From positions 1 through 51,530 of the forward strand of contig NZ_JACMYK010000042.1 of assembly GCF_020889785.1 (NCBI RefSeq): a stretch of 51,530 bases of DNA, read 5' to 3'. Within the stretch, counting starts at the first letter, position 1, and the number at the start of each line of letters is the position of its first letter. The stretch is from Bradyrhizobium acaciae (GTDB lineage Bacteria > Pseudomonadota > Alphaproteobacteria > Rhizobiales > Xanthobacteraceae). Below, piece by piece: positions 31,260 to 45,486 of this stretch. Made by a program: the position numbers and the translations under genes. Below the pieces are notes generated by a model. It made no database searches. It saw nothing but the letters and a program-made list of their open reading frames with translations, and was not told the origin of the DNA.

Positions 31260-34043
31260 TCAGCAGTGGGAGCGCGCGCGCTTTGAGGCTTGCGTCGCTG
31301 CTGCCGCAACCTTGGCCTTCAGCACTGCGACCGGCAGACTGGCAAACAGTGTCGAGAGCTGAATTTTGTTATCGCCGCCGGGGAGGGCGTATCCAACGAG
31401 GTCGAGCTCGCCTTCAAAGGCTTCAGGTCGCGGCCAGCTGCGTCCGCCTTGCGTGAACGGCGCGAATGATTTCGTCACCGCGACGATGACTGCCTCGCGG
31501 CCATGGCGCCGTGCGAAGGCGACGACATGATCGCGGTGCGGCCCGCCGATGGCGAGCGGTTCGTAGCTGCCGCTGGTGAAGATTTCGGCCATCTCGTTGC
31601 GCAGCCGCAGCAGGTGCCGCGTCCATGCGAATTTGAGCCGGCCGTCGCGCCGGCTCTGTGCCAGCGCGTCCCAATCCGGCGTCTCAAGCGCTGCAAGCGC
31701 TTCCGCGCGTGCGGCAAAATCGACCGGGCGGCGATTGTCGGGGTCGACCAGCGAGAGGTCCCAGCTTTCGGTGCCTTGGTAGAAGTCCGGCACGCCCGGC
31801 GTGGCCGCCTTCAGCGTGATCTGGCTGAGCGAATTCAATGCGCCGATCAGCGCGGTGCGTTGTGCCAGCGTGTTGAGCGCATCGAGGAATTCAGGTGAGG
31901 TCTTGCGATCGAGGATCCGCTCGATGAAGGTTTTCACGCCGGCCTCGTAAGGCTGGTGCGGATTGAGCCAGCTGGTTTCCTGCTTGCCCTCGCGCGCCGC
32001 CTTCAGTGCATAGGCCTGGATGCGCGCGACCAGCGCTGGATCATCCGGGTCCCAGACCCCGAGCAGGGCCTGATACAGCATGTATTCAAACGTTGCCGAC
32101 GGAGCGCGCATCTCGCCGTCGAGCACCAGATGCGGCGCGTTCAGCACCTTCCAGCGCGCCACCGCGCTGGTCCATTCGCCGGGGATTTCCGCGAGCGCCG
32201 TGATCCGGGCGCGGGCGTCCTCGCCGCGCTTGGTGTCGTGGGTCGCAGTCGAGGTCATGCCGTGCGGCCATTCGCGGGCGCGGGCCTGCATCATGGCGTG
32301 GAAGGTCTCAGGCGCAATCGCACGCGCCGCCGGATCGCCGCCGACCTCGTTGAGCGCCAGCAGGCGGTGATAGCGATAGAACGTCGTGTCCTCCAATGAC
32401 TTCGCCATCATCGGCCCGGTGAATTGCTGCACCTTCAGGGCGAAGCGCCGCACCCGCGGCGCGCTGTGCGGGGGGCGGCCGGGCTTCAGCAGGTCCATCG
32501 TCAGGGCGTCGCGCAAGAAGTCGAAAATGCCTTCGTCCGCCGCGAACCAGTCGGCGCGGGCGCGCTCGATGGTCTCGCTGATCAGCGCACGGTCATGCGC
32601 AGTCGGGCCGGAGCCGGTGAGATAGGTGCGATAGACCGGGAAGTGCAGCACATAAAGCTCGAGCGCCTGGCGCAGGCTGTCAGCGGAGAAGTCGCGGGTC
32701 GAATAATGCCCGCTGGCGATGCGTGCGACGAGCCGCGCCAGCACGGTGAATTCGCTGGTCAGCAAGGTCTCCAGCACGCGGCGCTTGGCTGCGCGCAGCA
32801 CCGGCGTCAGGTTCGGCGATTGGTTGCTGATCTGGCGCCAGATCTCGTTGAGCGGATCGAGGCCGCTGCCGTCGACCAGCACCTGGCTGATCGTGTTCAT
32901 CCATTCATAGCCGGTGGTGCCATGGACGCCGGCAAACTTCGTCAGCTTCTCGTCCTCGCCGAGGATCTTCTCGATCACCATGTAGAACGGCTTTGCCGTG
33001 GCGCCCTGCGCGGAGCGGATCAGGCGGCGCAGCCGCTGGAAATACTGCGCGGGATCGCGCAGGCCGTCGATATGGTCGAGCCGCAGGCCTTGCAGCCGGC
33101 CCGCCGCGATCAGCCGCTTCACGAGACTATGGCTCGCTTCGAAAGTGGCGGCGTCCTCGACCCTGAGACCGGCCAGCGTGTTGACGTCGAAAAAGCGACG
33201 ATAGTTGATGTCGCTGGAGGCAAGCCGCCAGTGACCGAGCTTGTAGTGCTGGCGTTCCAGAAGATGATGCAGCGCCAGCGTCTGGGTGGCGCGATCCTCG
33301 CCGGCGCGATAGGCATCGAGCCCGCGCGCGATGATCTCGGCGCCGCCTTCGATCGCCTTGATCGCCGCCTTCAGCGTCGGGGCCTCGACGCGGTTCGGAT
33401 GGCGCAGTCCGCGGTACCGCGCGGCGAGCTCGATCAGCGCGCGGCCGGCTGGACTGTCTTCGGCACCGGCCTCGCGGACGATGGTCCGCAGCACCTCGCC
33501 ATAGCGCTCCGGTGCGATCGGCAGGCGGTGCTCGAAATACCAGGCGGAGAAGCTGCCTTCATTGGCGTCGTAACGCAGCGCGATGTCGCCGCGCTCCAGC
33601 GCCTGGCCATAGGACGAGCCGAGGATCGGCAGCAGCACGCCGCCGCGCGCGCGATAGGGCAATTGGTCCCAATCGATGTCGAACGAGACCGCGTGCGGCG
33701 ACACCGGGCCCCATTCCAGCACGTCGAGCCACCACGGATTGTCGGCAAAGTGCACGCCGACATGGTTCGGCACGAAATCCAGGATCAGCCCGAGGTCGTT
33801 CTGCTTCAGAGCATCGCTGAGCCGCGCGAAGCCTTCTTCGCCGCCGAGCTCCGGATTGAACTTGGTGTGGTCGACGACGTCATAGCCGTGGGTAGAACCC
33901 TTTCGCGCCTTCATGAAGGGCGAAGCATAGACATGGCTGATGCCGAGCGCCTTCAGATACGGCGCCACCGCGGCGGCGGCATCGAAGTCGAAATCGGCGG
34001 TGAGTTGCAGTCGGTATGTCGCGATCGGGATCGCCGGAGGCAT
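31260..34043 (-). CDS. treY: Maltooligosyl trehalose synthase TreY
   Basis: This 927-residue GH13 enzyme turns the reducing-end alpha-1,4 bond of a maltodextrin into an alpha,alpha-1,1 bond, giving maltooligosyl trehalose. The N-terminus IPIATYRLQLTADFDFDAA is typical, and the catalytic elements are GLRLDHIDGLRDP (nucleophile Asp), YMVIEKILGEDE (acid/base Glu) and ATHDTKRGEDARAR. The insert region between barrel elements gives the usual large size. It is the last gene of a six-gene minus-strand operon, starting four bases after the treZ stop. The final residues ASKRARSHC extend a little past the conserved domain. Confidence 0.97.
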   Translation of the reverse strand: MPPAIPIATYRLQLTADFDFDAAAAVAPYLKALGISHVYASPFMKARKGSTHGYDVVDHTKFNPELGGEEGFARLSDALKQNDLGLILDFVPNHVGVHFADNPWWLDVLEWGPVSPHAVSFDIDWDQLPYRARGGVLLPILGSSYGQALERGDIALRYDANEGSFSAWYFEHRLPIAPERYGEVLRTIVREAGAEDSPAGRALIELAARYRGLRHPNRVEAPTLKAAIKAIEGGAEIIARGLDAYRAGEDRATQTLALHHLLERQHYKLGHWRLASSDINYRRFFDVNTLAGLRVEDAATFEASHSLVKRLIAAGRLQGLRLDHIDGLRDPAQYFQRLRRLIRSAQGATAKPFYMVIEKILGEDEKLTKFAGVHGTTGYEWMNTISQVLVDGSGLDPLNEIWRQISNQSPNLTPVLRAAKRRVLETLLTSEFTVLARLVARIASGHYSTRDFSADSLRQALELYVLHFPVYRTYLTGSGPTAHDRALISETIERARADWFAADEGIFDFLRDALTMDLLKPGRPPHSAPRVRRFALKVQQFTGPMMAKSLEDTTFYRYHRLLALNEVGGDPAARAIAPETFHAMMQARAREWPHGMTSTATHDTKRGEDARARITALAEIPGEWTSAVARWKVLNAPHLVLDGEMRAPSATFEYMLYQALLGVWDPDDPALVARIQAYALKAAREGKQETSWLNPHQPYEAGVKTFIERILDRKTSPEFLDALNTLAQRTALIGALNSLSQITLKAATPGVPDFYQGTESWDLSLVDPDNRRPVDFAARAEALAALETPDWDALAQSRRDGRLKFAWTRHLLRLRNEMAEIFTSGSYEPLAIGGPHRDHVVAFARRHGREAVIVAVTKSFAPFTQGGRSWPRPEAFEGELDLVGYALPGGDNKIQLSTLFASLPVAVLKAKVAAAATQASKRARSHC

Positions 34044-34047
34044 TGTG

Positions 34048-35799
34048 CTATCCGATGTGCCAGCGCACCGCCCAGCCGGGGAGGTCGTTCGACAACGCGC
34101 CGCCCCAGATCGCAGTTCCCTTCGGCTCCGCCACGCCGGAGATCGCCCGATCCGACAGATTGGCCGTGAGCCACAGCGTGCGGCCGCCGCCCATCTGCCA
34201 ATGCGCAGTCAGGAGATCGCCCGTCACGCGGTCGCCGCCGAAGCGCGCCCCTGGGAGGTGCGGCGTGATCTCGCGCCGGCGTACGGCGAGCAGGTCACGC
34301 ACCAGCGCAAGCCGTGTGCGGGCGGGATCGTGGCCGAGTGCTGCCCAGTCGAGCACGGCCGACCGCACCGTCTCCTCGGCAAGCGGGTCGGGAATGTCGT
34401 TGCCATATTTGGCATAGGCCCAGGCAAATTCCCTGCGCCGGCCGGCGCGGACGGCGTTAGCGAGGTCGCCCTTGAAATCGCAGAAGAACGGGAACGGCGT
34501 CGTCGCGCCCCATTCCTCACCCATGAACAGCATCGGCGTGTTGGGTGCGATCAACGTCACCGCCAGCGCGGCTTCGATCGCCGCAGGCTTTGCGAGGCTT
34601 TCGAGCCGATCGCCGAGCGGCCGGTTGCCGATCTGGTCGTGGTTCTGCAGGAAGTTGATGAAGCAGGTCGGTGACAGCGCGCCGCTCGGCTCGCCGCGCG
34701 CCTTGCCGCCCCAGAACTCCGAGACCTCACCTTGATAGATGTAGCCGGACGACAGCGCGCGTGCGAGGTCCTGCTTCGGTGAGCGGTAATCACCATAGTA
34801 GCCCTGCTTTTCGCCGGTCAGCAGCACATGCCAGGCGTGATGATAATCGTCGTTCCACTGGCCGCGGAATTTGCCGTCCGGCGGGTCCTCGGCGCCGTCA
34901 AGCAGGCTCGCAATGTTGTCGCCGTTCTCCAGCGCGAGGTTGATCTGCCGGCCTGTCTCCGTGGCGAGCTGGCCGGCGGCCCGGCTGAAGTCATGCAGGA
35001 TGGAGATTTCGCCGGCTTCGACGATGGTGTTGACGGCATCGAAGCGCAGCCCATCGAAGCGGTAGTCGCGGAGCCAGCTCACGACGCTGCCGATCGCGAA
35101 GGCGCGCACCTCGGGTACGCGATAATCAATCGCGCTGCCCCACGGCGTATGCGCGTCACTGAAGAAGGTGGGCGCGTAGCGGCCGAGATAATTGCCCTCG
35201 GGCCCGAAATGGTTGTAGACCACGTCGAGCATCACCATCAGCCCGCGCAGATGCGCCTCGTCGATCAGGGTCTTGAGGTCTTCGGGCCTGCCATAGGCAC
35301 TGTCGGGCGCGTACCACAGCACGCCGTCATAGCCCCAGTTGCGGCGCCCAGCGAAATCCGCCAGCGGCATCAGTTCGAGCGCGGTGATGCCGGTTGCGAC
35401 GAGGTGATCGAGCTTGTCGATCATCGCGCGGTAGGTGCCTTCTCGTGTGAAGGTGCCGACATGGGCCTCGAGAACGACGGCCTCGTGCCAGGGGCGGCCG
35501 CGCCACTCCGTCGCGCGCCATTTGAAGGCGGCGTGATCGATCACCTCGCTAGGGCCGAACAAGTCGTCGGGCTGGAAGGCGGCGGCCGGATCGGGTACAT
35601 CGACCTCGTCATCGATGCGGAATTTGTAGCGCGCACCGGCGCGCGCGCCGGGGATCTCGGCGACGTACCAGCCGGCGGCATCGCGCGTGAGTGCATGCGG
35701 ATTGTCGAGCAGCAGGTCGACGCGCCTGGCTGCCGGCGCCCACAGCCGGAAGCGCGCGCCGTCGGGTGTGAGCTCAGCGCCGAAATGCTGCCTGCTCAT
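34048..35799 (-). CDS. treZ: Malto-oligosyltrehalose trehalohydrolase TreZ
   Basis: This 583-residue GH13 enzyme releases trehalose from maltooligosyl trehalose. An N-terminal CBM48-like domain (FGAELTPDGARFRLWAPAAR) precedes the catalytic barrel with GLRFDAVNTI, ALENGDNIASLL and FLQNHDQIGNR. The ATG at 35799 overlaps the glgX TGA in an ATGA, so translation is coupled. With TreY it forms the TreYZ route from glucan to trehalose. The frame is open another 150 codons upstream through glgX's antisense-independent frame; that part is not coding. Confidence 0.97.
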   Translation of the reverse strand: MSRQHFGAELTPDGARFRLWAPAARRVDLLLDNPHALTRDAAGWYVAEIPGARAGARYKFRIDDEVDVPDPAAAFQPDDLFGPSEVIDHAAFKWRATEWRGRPWHEAVVLEAHVGTFTREGTYRAMIDKLDHLVATGITALELMPLADFAGRRNWGYDGVLWYAPDSAYGRPEDLKTLIDEAHLRGLMVMLDVVYNHFGPEGNYLGRYAPTFFSDAHTPWGSAIDYRVPEVRAFAIGSVVSWLRDYRFDGLRFDAVNTIVEAGEISILHDFSRAAGQLATETGRQINLALENGDNIASLLDGAEDPPDGKFRGQWNDDYHHAWHVLLTGEKQGYYGDYRSPKQDLARALSSGYIYQGEVSEFWGGKARGEPSGALSPTCFINFLQNHDQIGNRPLGDRLESLAKPAAIEAALAVTLIAPNTPMLFMGEEWGATTPFPFFCDFKGDLANAVRAGRRREFAWAYAKYGNDIPDPLAEETVRSAVLDWAALGHDPARTRLALVRDLLAVRRREITPHLPGARFGGDRVTGDLLTAHWQMGGGRTLWLTANLSDRAISGVAEPKGTAIWGGALSNDLPGWAVRWHIG

Positions 35800-37868
35800 G
35801 CCGAGCCCGCAAATGCCAGCACCGAGCGCGGCGGTGCCGTGGTGTCGGTGCCGGATGCGAATTGGTCGCCGGTCTGCTCCGCCTTGGTGGTGTTCAGGAC
35901 CTGCTGCCAGCTCTTGTATTCCGCCATCCTCGGCATTCTGAACACGATCTCCTGCGGCGCGGCATTCAGCACGATAAAGATCGGCGCCTGTCCTTGTTCC
36001 ATCGGGCCCAGCACATAGGCGAGGAACCGGCTTTCGGGGAATTTCCAGTCGGACTCCTTCATCTCCTCCGCTGATGGCGTCAGCCACAGCACGCCATAGC
36101 TGCCGTCGGTGCGGCGGCCGTCGAGCCAGCTCTGGCAGCGGATCTGGCCGAAGCGCTGGCGCAACGCGGTAAGGTGACCGATGAAATCGACGGCGTCGTC
36201 GTCCGTGCCGAGATTGTCCCAGCCGATCCAGCCGGTCTCGTTGTCCTGGCAATAGGCGTTGTTGTTGCCACCTTGCGTGTTGGCGACCTCGTCGCCTGCG
36301 AGGATCAGCGGCGTGCCCTGGGCAAGCAGCAGGCAGGCGAGCGCATTCTTCCGGAGCTGGCGGCGCAGCGCGATGATCGCGGGATCATCGGTCGGGCCTT
36401 CGTGGCCGCAATTGTTGCTGTGGTTGTCGTTGGAGCCGTCGCGATTCTCCTCGCCATTGGCCTCGTTGTGCTTCTCGTTGTAGCTGAAGAGATCGGCGAG
36501 CGTGAAGCCGTCATGCACCGTGATGTGGTTGATGCTGGCGCGGGTCGCGCGGTTGTCGTGGTGGAACAGATCCGACGACGCGGTCATGCGCCCGGAGATA
36601 TCGCCGATCAGGCTGCCTTCGCCGCTCCAGTAGCGCCGCATCGCGCTGCGATAGCGGTCATTCCACTCCGACCATTGCGACGGAAACGCGCCGACCTGAT
36701 AGCCGCCGAGCCCGAGGTCCCAGGGTTCGGCGACCATCTTTGCGGTCGCCAGTACCGGGTCCTGGCGTATTGCGGTGAGGAAGGGATGGTTGCGATCGAA
36801 CCCGTTCGGTCCGCGCGCCAAGGTGGTGGCGAGATCGAAGCGGAAGCCGTCGACATGGCAGACCTCGACCCAGTAGCGCAGCGAATCCATCACCATCTGC
36901 AGCACGCGCGGATGGGTGAGATTGACCGAGCTGCCGCAGCCGGTGAAGTCGTCGTAGAAGCGCGGGTTCTCGCGGTTCAGCCAGTAATACGAGGCATTGT
37001 CGATGCCGCGGAAGCACAGCGTCGGCCCCATATGGTTGCCCTCGGCGGTGTGGTTGTAGACGACGTCGAGCAGCACCTCGATGCCGGCATCGTGCAGTCG
37101 CGCGACTGTAGTACGAAACGAGTCCAGCGCATTGTCCTGGGCGTAGCGTGCCTCGGGTGCGAAGAAGGCGATGGTGTTGTAACCCCAGTAATTCGAAAGC
37201 TTCTTCTCGACCAGGACACGGTCGTCGATCAGCCCGTGGATCGGCAACAGCTCGATGGTGGTGACGCCGAGCCGCTTGAGGTGGTCGATCATCGCCGGCG
37301 ACGACAGGCCGCCATAGGTGCCACGCAAATTGGGCGCCACATCCTCGCGCTTCTGAGTCAGGCCCTTGACGTGCGCCTCGTAGATGATGGTGTCTTCCCA
37401 GGGAATCTGCGGCCGGATCTCGCGGCGGCCCCAGTTGAAGGTCTCGTCGACCACGACCGCCTTCGGCATGCCGCGGGCATTGTCGCGCCGGTCGAAGGAG
37501 AGATCCTCGCGTGCGCTGCCGGTGCGGTAGGCGAAATGCGCATCGCTCCATACCAGCCGGCCAGCCAGCCGCTTGGCATAGGGGTCGAGCAGCAGCTTGT
37601 TGGCGTTGAAGCGGTGGCCGCGCTCCGGCGCGTAGGGTCCGTAGACGCGGTAGCCGTAGAGCTGGCCCGGCGAGACGTCATTGAGATAGCAGTGCCAGAC
37701 GTCCTCGGTGCGCTCCGGCATCTCGATCCGCTCAAGCTCGCGGCGGCCCTGGCCGTCGAACAGGCACAGCTCCACCTTCTCCGCATTGGCCGAGAACAGC
37801 GCAAAATTGGTGCCCCTGCCGTCCCAGCTTGCACCGAGCCGTGCGGACGTTCCTCCGGTCAGTCGCAT
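35796..37868 (-). CDS. glgX: Glycogen debranching enzyme GlgX (TreX type)
   Basis: This 690-residue isoamylase-type GH13 enzyme removes alpha-1,6 branches. It starts with a CBM48 domain (GASWDGRGTNFALFSANAE), then the barrel with DGFRFDLATTLAR (Asp), MVAEPWDLGLGGYQVG (Glu) and ITVHDGFTLADLFSYNEKHN. Linear chains made by this enzyme are substrates for TreY. The ATG is at 37868, three bases after the glgB stop, and its TGA overlaps treZ. The size is normal, with no missing catalytic residue. Confidence 0.97.
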   Translation of the reverse strand: MRLTGGTSARLGASWDGRGTNFALFSANAEKVELCLFDGQGRRELERIEMPERTEDVWHCYLNDVSPGQLYGYRVYGPYAPERGHRFNANKLLLDPYAKRLAGRLVWSDAHFAYRTGSAREDLSFDRRDNARGMPKAVVVDETFNWGRREIRPQIPWEDTIIYEAHVKGLTQKREDVAPNLRGTYGGLSSPAMIDHLKRLGVTTIELLPIHGLIDDRVLVEKKLSNYWGYNTIAFFAPEARYAQDNALDSFRTTVARLHDAGIEVLLDVVYNHTAEGNHMGPTLCFRGIDNASYYWLNRENPRFYDDFTGCGSSVNLTHPRVLQMVMDSLRYWVEVCHVDGFRFDLATTLARGPNGFDRNHPFLTAIRQDPVLATAKMVAEPWDLGLGGYQVGAFPSQWSEWNDRYRSAMRRYWSGEGSLIGDISGRMTASSDLFHHDNRATRASINHITVHDGFTLADLFSYNEKHNEANGEENRDGSNDNHSNNCGHEGPTDDPAIIALRRQLRKNALACLLLAQGTPLILAGDEVANTQGGNNNAYCQDNETGWIGWDNLGTDDDAVDFIGHLTALRQRFGQIRCQSWLDGRRTDGSYGVLWLTPSAEEMKESDWKFPESRFLAYVLGPMEQGQAPIFIVLNAAPQEIVFRMPRMAEYKSWQQVLNTTKAEQTGDQFASGTDTTAPPRSVLAFAGSA

Positions 37869-37871
37869 GAA

Positions 37872-40014
<2,143 letters not shown>

Positions 40015-40018
<4 letters not shown>

Positions 40019-43000
40019 GCAACCTCATGCGGCTGTTGCGCCAAAATCCTTAACAGGCCGGTCAGCGGCACCCGCAGCCAATCCGGCCGGTTGGCCAGCT
40101 CATACTCGATCTCGTAGAAGGCTTTCTCAAGCAGGAAAAAGTTGAGCAGGCGGTCGGCCGCCCTGGCGTCGGCAGGCCACAGGCGCTGTCCGGCCATGGT
40201 CTCGCGATAGGCGGTCAAAAAGACCACCGCGGCTTGGTCGCGCCATTCGGCGAGAGCCAGGCTCAGCCTGCCGCTCTCGTCGGGCGCGACCCTGAGCGCG
40301 CGTTCCAGCGCCGCGGTCGCGGCATAGTCGATCGAACGGATCAGGCCGGCGACGTCGCGGGCCGCCGGCGCCTTGCGCCGCCGCTCGGCGATCGTGCGGC
40401 CGGGTCCGCCGTCGAAATCGATGATGAAGATGTCGTCCTTGGCGACCAGGAGCTGGCCGAGATGCAGGTCGCCGTGATGGCGGATGCTGAGCCCGTCGGT
40501 CTCGCGCGGCAGCAGCGCCTTCAGCCGTTCCGGCAGCGTATCGTGCTGGGCCTGCAACTGATCGGCCAGCAGCCGCTCGGGCTCCTTGAGGGAGCCGCGG
40601 CGCTGCTTCAAAGTGTCGAACACGCGCTCGGCACGCGCCATGATCTCATCGGTCCAGCGCTGCAGGTCTTCGGGCCTGGTCGGCTCGGGCGCGAAGTCCG
40701 GCAGGTCGCGATTGCTGGCGAGCGCGATGTGCAGCTCGGCGAGGCGCTTTCCGCTATGCGACATATGGCGCAGCCAGGTCGCATGATCGCCGCCGTCCTC
40801 TGCCGGGCCTTCACTTGCGGCGAGCAGGCGTTGCCGTTCGACCAGGCGGTCGAGATGCGAAGCCGCGACGGTCCAGAGGTCGCCCTGGTTGACGACCATC
40901 GCATGCAGCACGGCGACCGCGCTGCGCTTGTCGCCCTCGACCAGTTCGGAGGTGCCGAGCAAAGCCGGCGTGTTCGGAAAGGCGACCACTTCGGTAAGGA
41001 AGCGGCCCATCTCGATCTCCGGATTGATGCCGACCTCGAGCTTCCGGTAGATCTTGGTGACATACTCGTTGTCGACCAGGGCGGTCGAATGCGGCTGATC
41101 GTTCTCGAATACGCGAATCCGCTCCGGCTGCCGCACCGGGCGGTCGGAGAACCGGCTGGTCGGCCGGAATTCGAGCTTCAGGCCTTGCTCGCCCTCGTCG
41201 ACCGTGAGGTTTTCACGCAAGTTTCGCAGGAACAGGCCGGTGAATATCTGGTCGGTGGCGACGTCGAGCAGCGTGCCCTCGCGCGCACCCTGGCGCACGG
41301 CGGCGAAAGCACGCGGATTGTAGCGTTCGCGATCGAAGCGAACCCACTCGATCTGCATCGGCAGCACGTAGCGGCTGGTGGTGCCGCGCTGCGTGGTCTC
41401 GAAGACGATCAGCCAGGGCCTGTTGTCGCCGACGTCGCAGAACGGGATCGCCGACACCAGCGTCGGCTGGATCGCCTTGGCGGAATGCTCCGGATACCAG
41501 CGGGTACGGGCGAGATGGCCGGGCAGCACGTCGTGCTCGAACACGCCGCGCTCGCGCGCCAGCGAGGTCCAGGTCGAATTGAGCGGCACCACCAGCGTCT
41601 CGAATTCCGGCACGGCCCGCGGCGTCACCGGCTCGGACTTGTCGCGCTCCTGCAACTGGAACCAGTAGAAGCCGTAAGGGGCGAGCGTGATCATGTAGGG
41701 CAGCTCGCCGATCGCCGGGAAGCGCGTGCGCCCGAGCATCTCGAGCGGAATGCGGTCCTTGAAGGCGGAGAGGTCGAGCTCGGTCGCCTGCGCCGAGCGC
41801 GACAGATTGGCGACGCACAGGATCACCTCGCCCTGGTACTGGCGCACATAAGCGAGCACCGAGCGGTTCTCCGGGCGGATGAAGGTCATGGTGCCGCGGC
41901 CGAACGCCAGCGTCGACTTGCGCACCGCGATCAACCGCTTGGTCGCCGACAGCAGCGACGACAGGCTGCGAGACTGCGCCTCGACATTGACGGCCTCGTA
42001 GCCGTAGACCGGGTCCATGATCATCGGCGCGTACAGCCGCGCCGGATCGGCACGCGAGAAGCCGCCATTGCGATCGGGCGACCATTGCATCGGCGTCCGC
42101 ACGCCGTTGCGGTCGCCGAGATAGATGTTATCGCCCATGCCGATCTCGTCGCCGTAATAGATGATCGGCGTGCCCGGGAACGACAGCAAGAGCGAGTTCA
42201 TCAGCTCGATCTTGCGGCGGTCATTGTCCATCAGCGGCGCAAGGCGGCGGCGGATGCCGACATTGATGCGGGCGCGCGGGTCGTTGGCGTAGGTCGACCA
42301 CAGATAGTCGCGCTCGACGTCGGTGACCATTTCCAACGTCAGCTCGTCGTGATTGCGCAGGAACAGCGCCCACTGGCACGCCGACGGGATGTCGGGCGTC
42401 TGCCGGAGGATGTCGGTGATCGGAAAGCGGTCTTCCTGGGCGATCGCCATGTAGATGCGCGGCATCAGCGGGAAGTGATAGGCCATGTGGCATTCGTCGC
42501 CATGGCCGAAATACTCCTGCACGTCCTCCGGCCATTGGTTGGCTTCGGCCAGGAGGATCTTGCCCTTGGCATAGGCGTCGAGTTCCTGGCGCAGCCGCTT
42601 GATGATGGCATGCGTCTCCGGCAGATTCTCGTTGTTGGTGCCGTCGCGCTCGCACAGATAGGGAATGGCGTCGAGCCGGAAGCCGTCGACGCCGGTGTCG
42701 AGCCAGCGCTTCATCACTTGCACGATGGCGCGCACCACGCGCGGATTGTCGAAGTTCAGGTCCGGCTGATGCGAGAAGAAGCGGTGCCAGTAGAACTGGC
42801 CGGCTTCCGGATCCCAGGTCCAGTTCGACTTCTCGGTATCAGTGAAGATGATCCTCGTATCCAGGTACTTCTGGTCGGTGTCGCTCCAGACATACCAGCT
42901 GCGCGCGCTCGAATTCGGCGGGCTGCGGCGCGCACGCTTGAACCAGGCATGCTGGTCCGAAGTGTGGTTGACGACGAGCTCGGTGATCACGCGCAGGCCG

Positions 43001-43323
43001 CGTTTCTTCGCCTCCTGGATGAAGCGCTTGAAGTCCTTCATCGTCCCGAAATCGGGATTGATGTCGCCATAATCGCCGATGTCGTAGCCGTCGTCGCGGC
43101 CCGGCGAGGGATAGAACGGCAGCAGCCACAGCGCGGTGACGCCGAGCTCCTGCAGATAGCCGAGCTTCTCCGTCAGCCCCGCGAAGTCGCCGATGCCGTC
43201 ATTGTTGCTGTCGGCAAACGCCTTGACGTGCAGCTGGTAGATGATCGCGTCCTTGTACCACAGCTGGTCTGAGGTCTCGGTTGCGACCTTCACCTCGGCA
43301 TCGACGGAGGAGAATACGTTCAT
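40015..43323 (-). CDS. treS: Maltose alpha-D-glucosyltransferase/trehalose synthase fused to maltokinase
   Basis: This 1102-residue protein has two enzymes in one chain. Residues about 20-560 are TreS, which interconverts trehalose and maltose: GVDGFRLDAIPYL (Asp), ILLAEANQWPED (Glu) and FLRNHDELTLEM. The C-terminal half (about 600-1102) is a maltokinase (Mak/Pep2) of the aminoglycoside-kinase fold, with HHGDLHLGQLLV and FIIDFDGGP as catalytic and metal motifs, making maltose-1-phosphate for GlgE. The ATG 43323 follows AAGGAG, which overlaps the glgE stop region. The stop overlaps glgB by four bases. The longer upstream frame belongs to glgE antisense reading and is rejected. Confidence 0.96.
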
Positions 43324-43333
43324 GAAAGCTCCT

Positions 43334-45283
<1,950 letters not shown>

Positions 45284-45486
45284 GGTGATGCCGCCATTGA
45301 AAATGCAAATGACGTCCCGACGCCGGGAAGGAGGCGCGCCAGACCCAGATAGAAAGCCGCTCGCCGGACAATGGTTCCCGGCGGGAACGCTTGATAGGGT
45401 AGAGCGTTGAACATCAACTATCCCTTTCCCGTATATGTACAATTTAGCAACGATCCCGATACCGTTGCGAGCAAGCAGCGTGCCGA
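45284..45486. promoter_or_regulatory. Divergent promoter region between glgE and malQ with operator-like palindrome
   Basis: This 203-base region separates the glgE operon from malQ. A candidate promoter for malQ is TTGAAC at 45407-45412 with GTATAT at 45431-45436 (18-base spacer). An imperfect palindrome GCAACGATCCCGATACCG followed by TTGC at 45447-45468 lies just downstream of it and could be a repressor operator of the LacI type. I see no assignable -10/-35 for glgE. Confidence 0.4.

Noticed and set aside
40234..43272. 1012-codon antisense frame over treS
   Set aside because: Shadow of a GC-rich gene; no domain or ribosome site.
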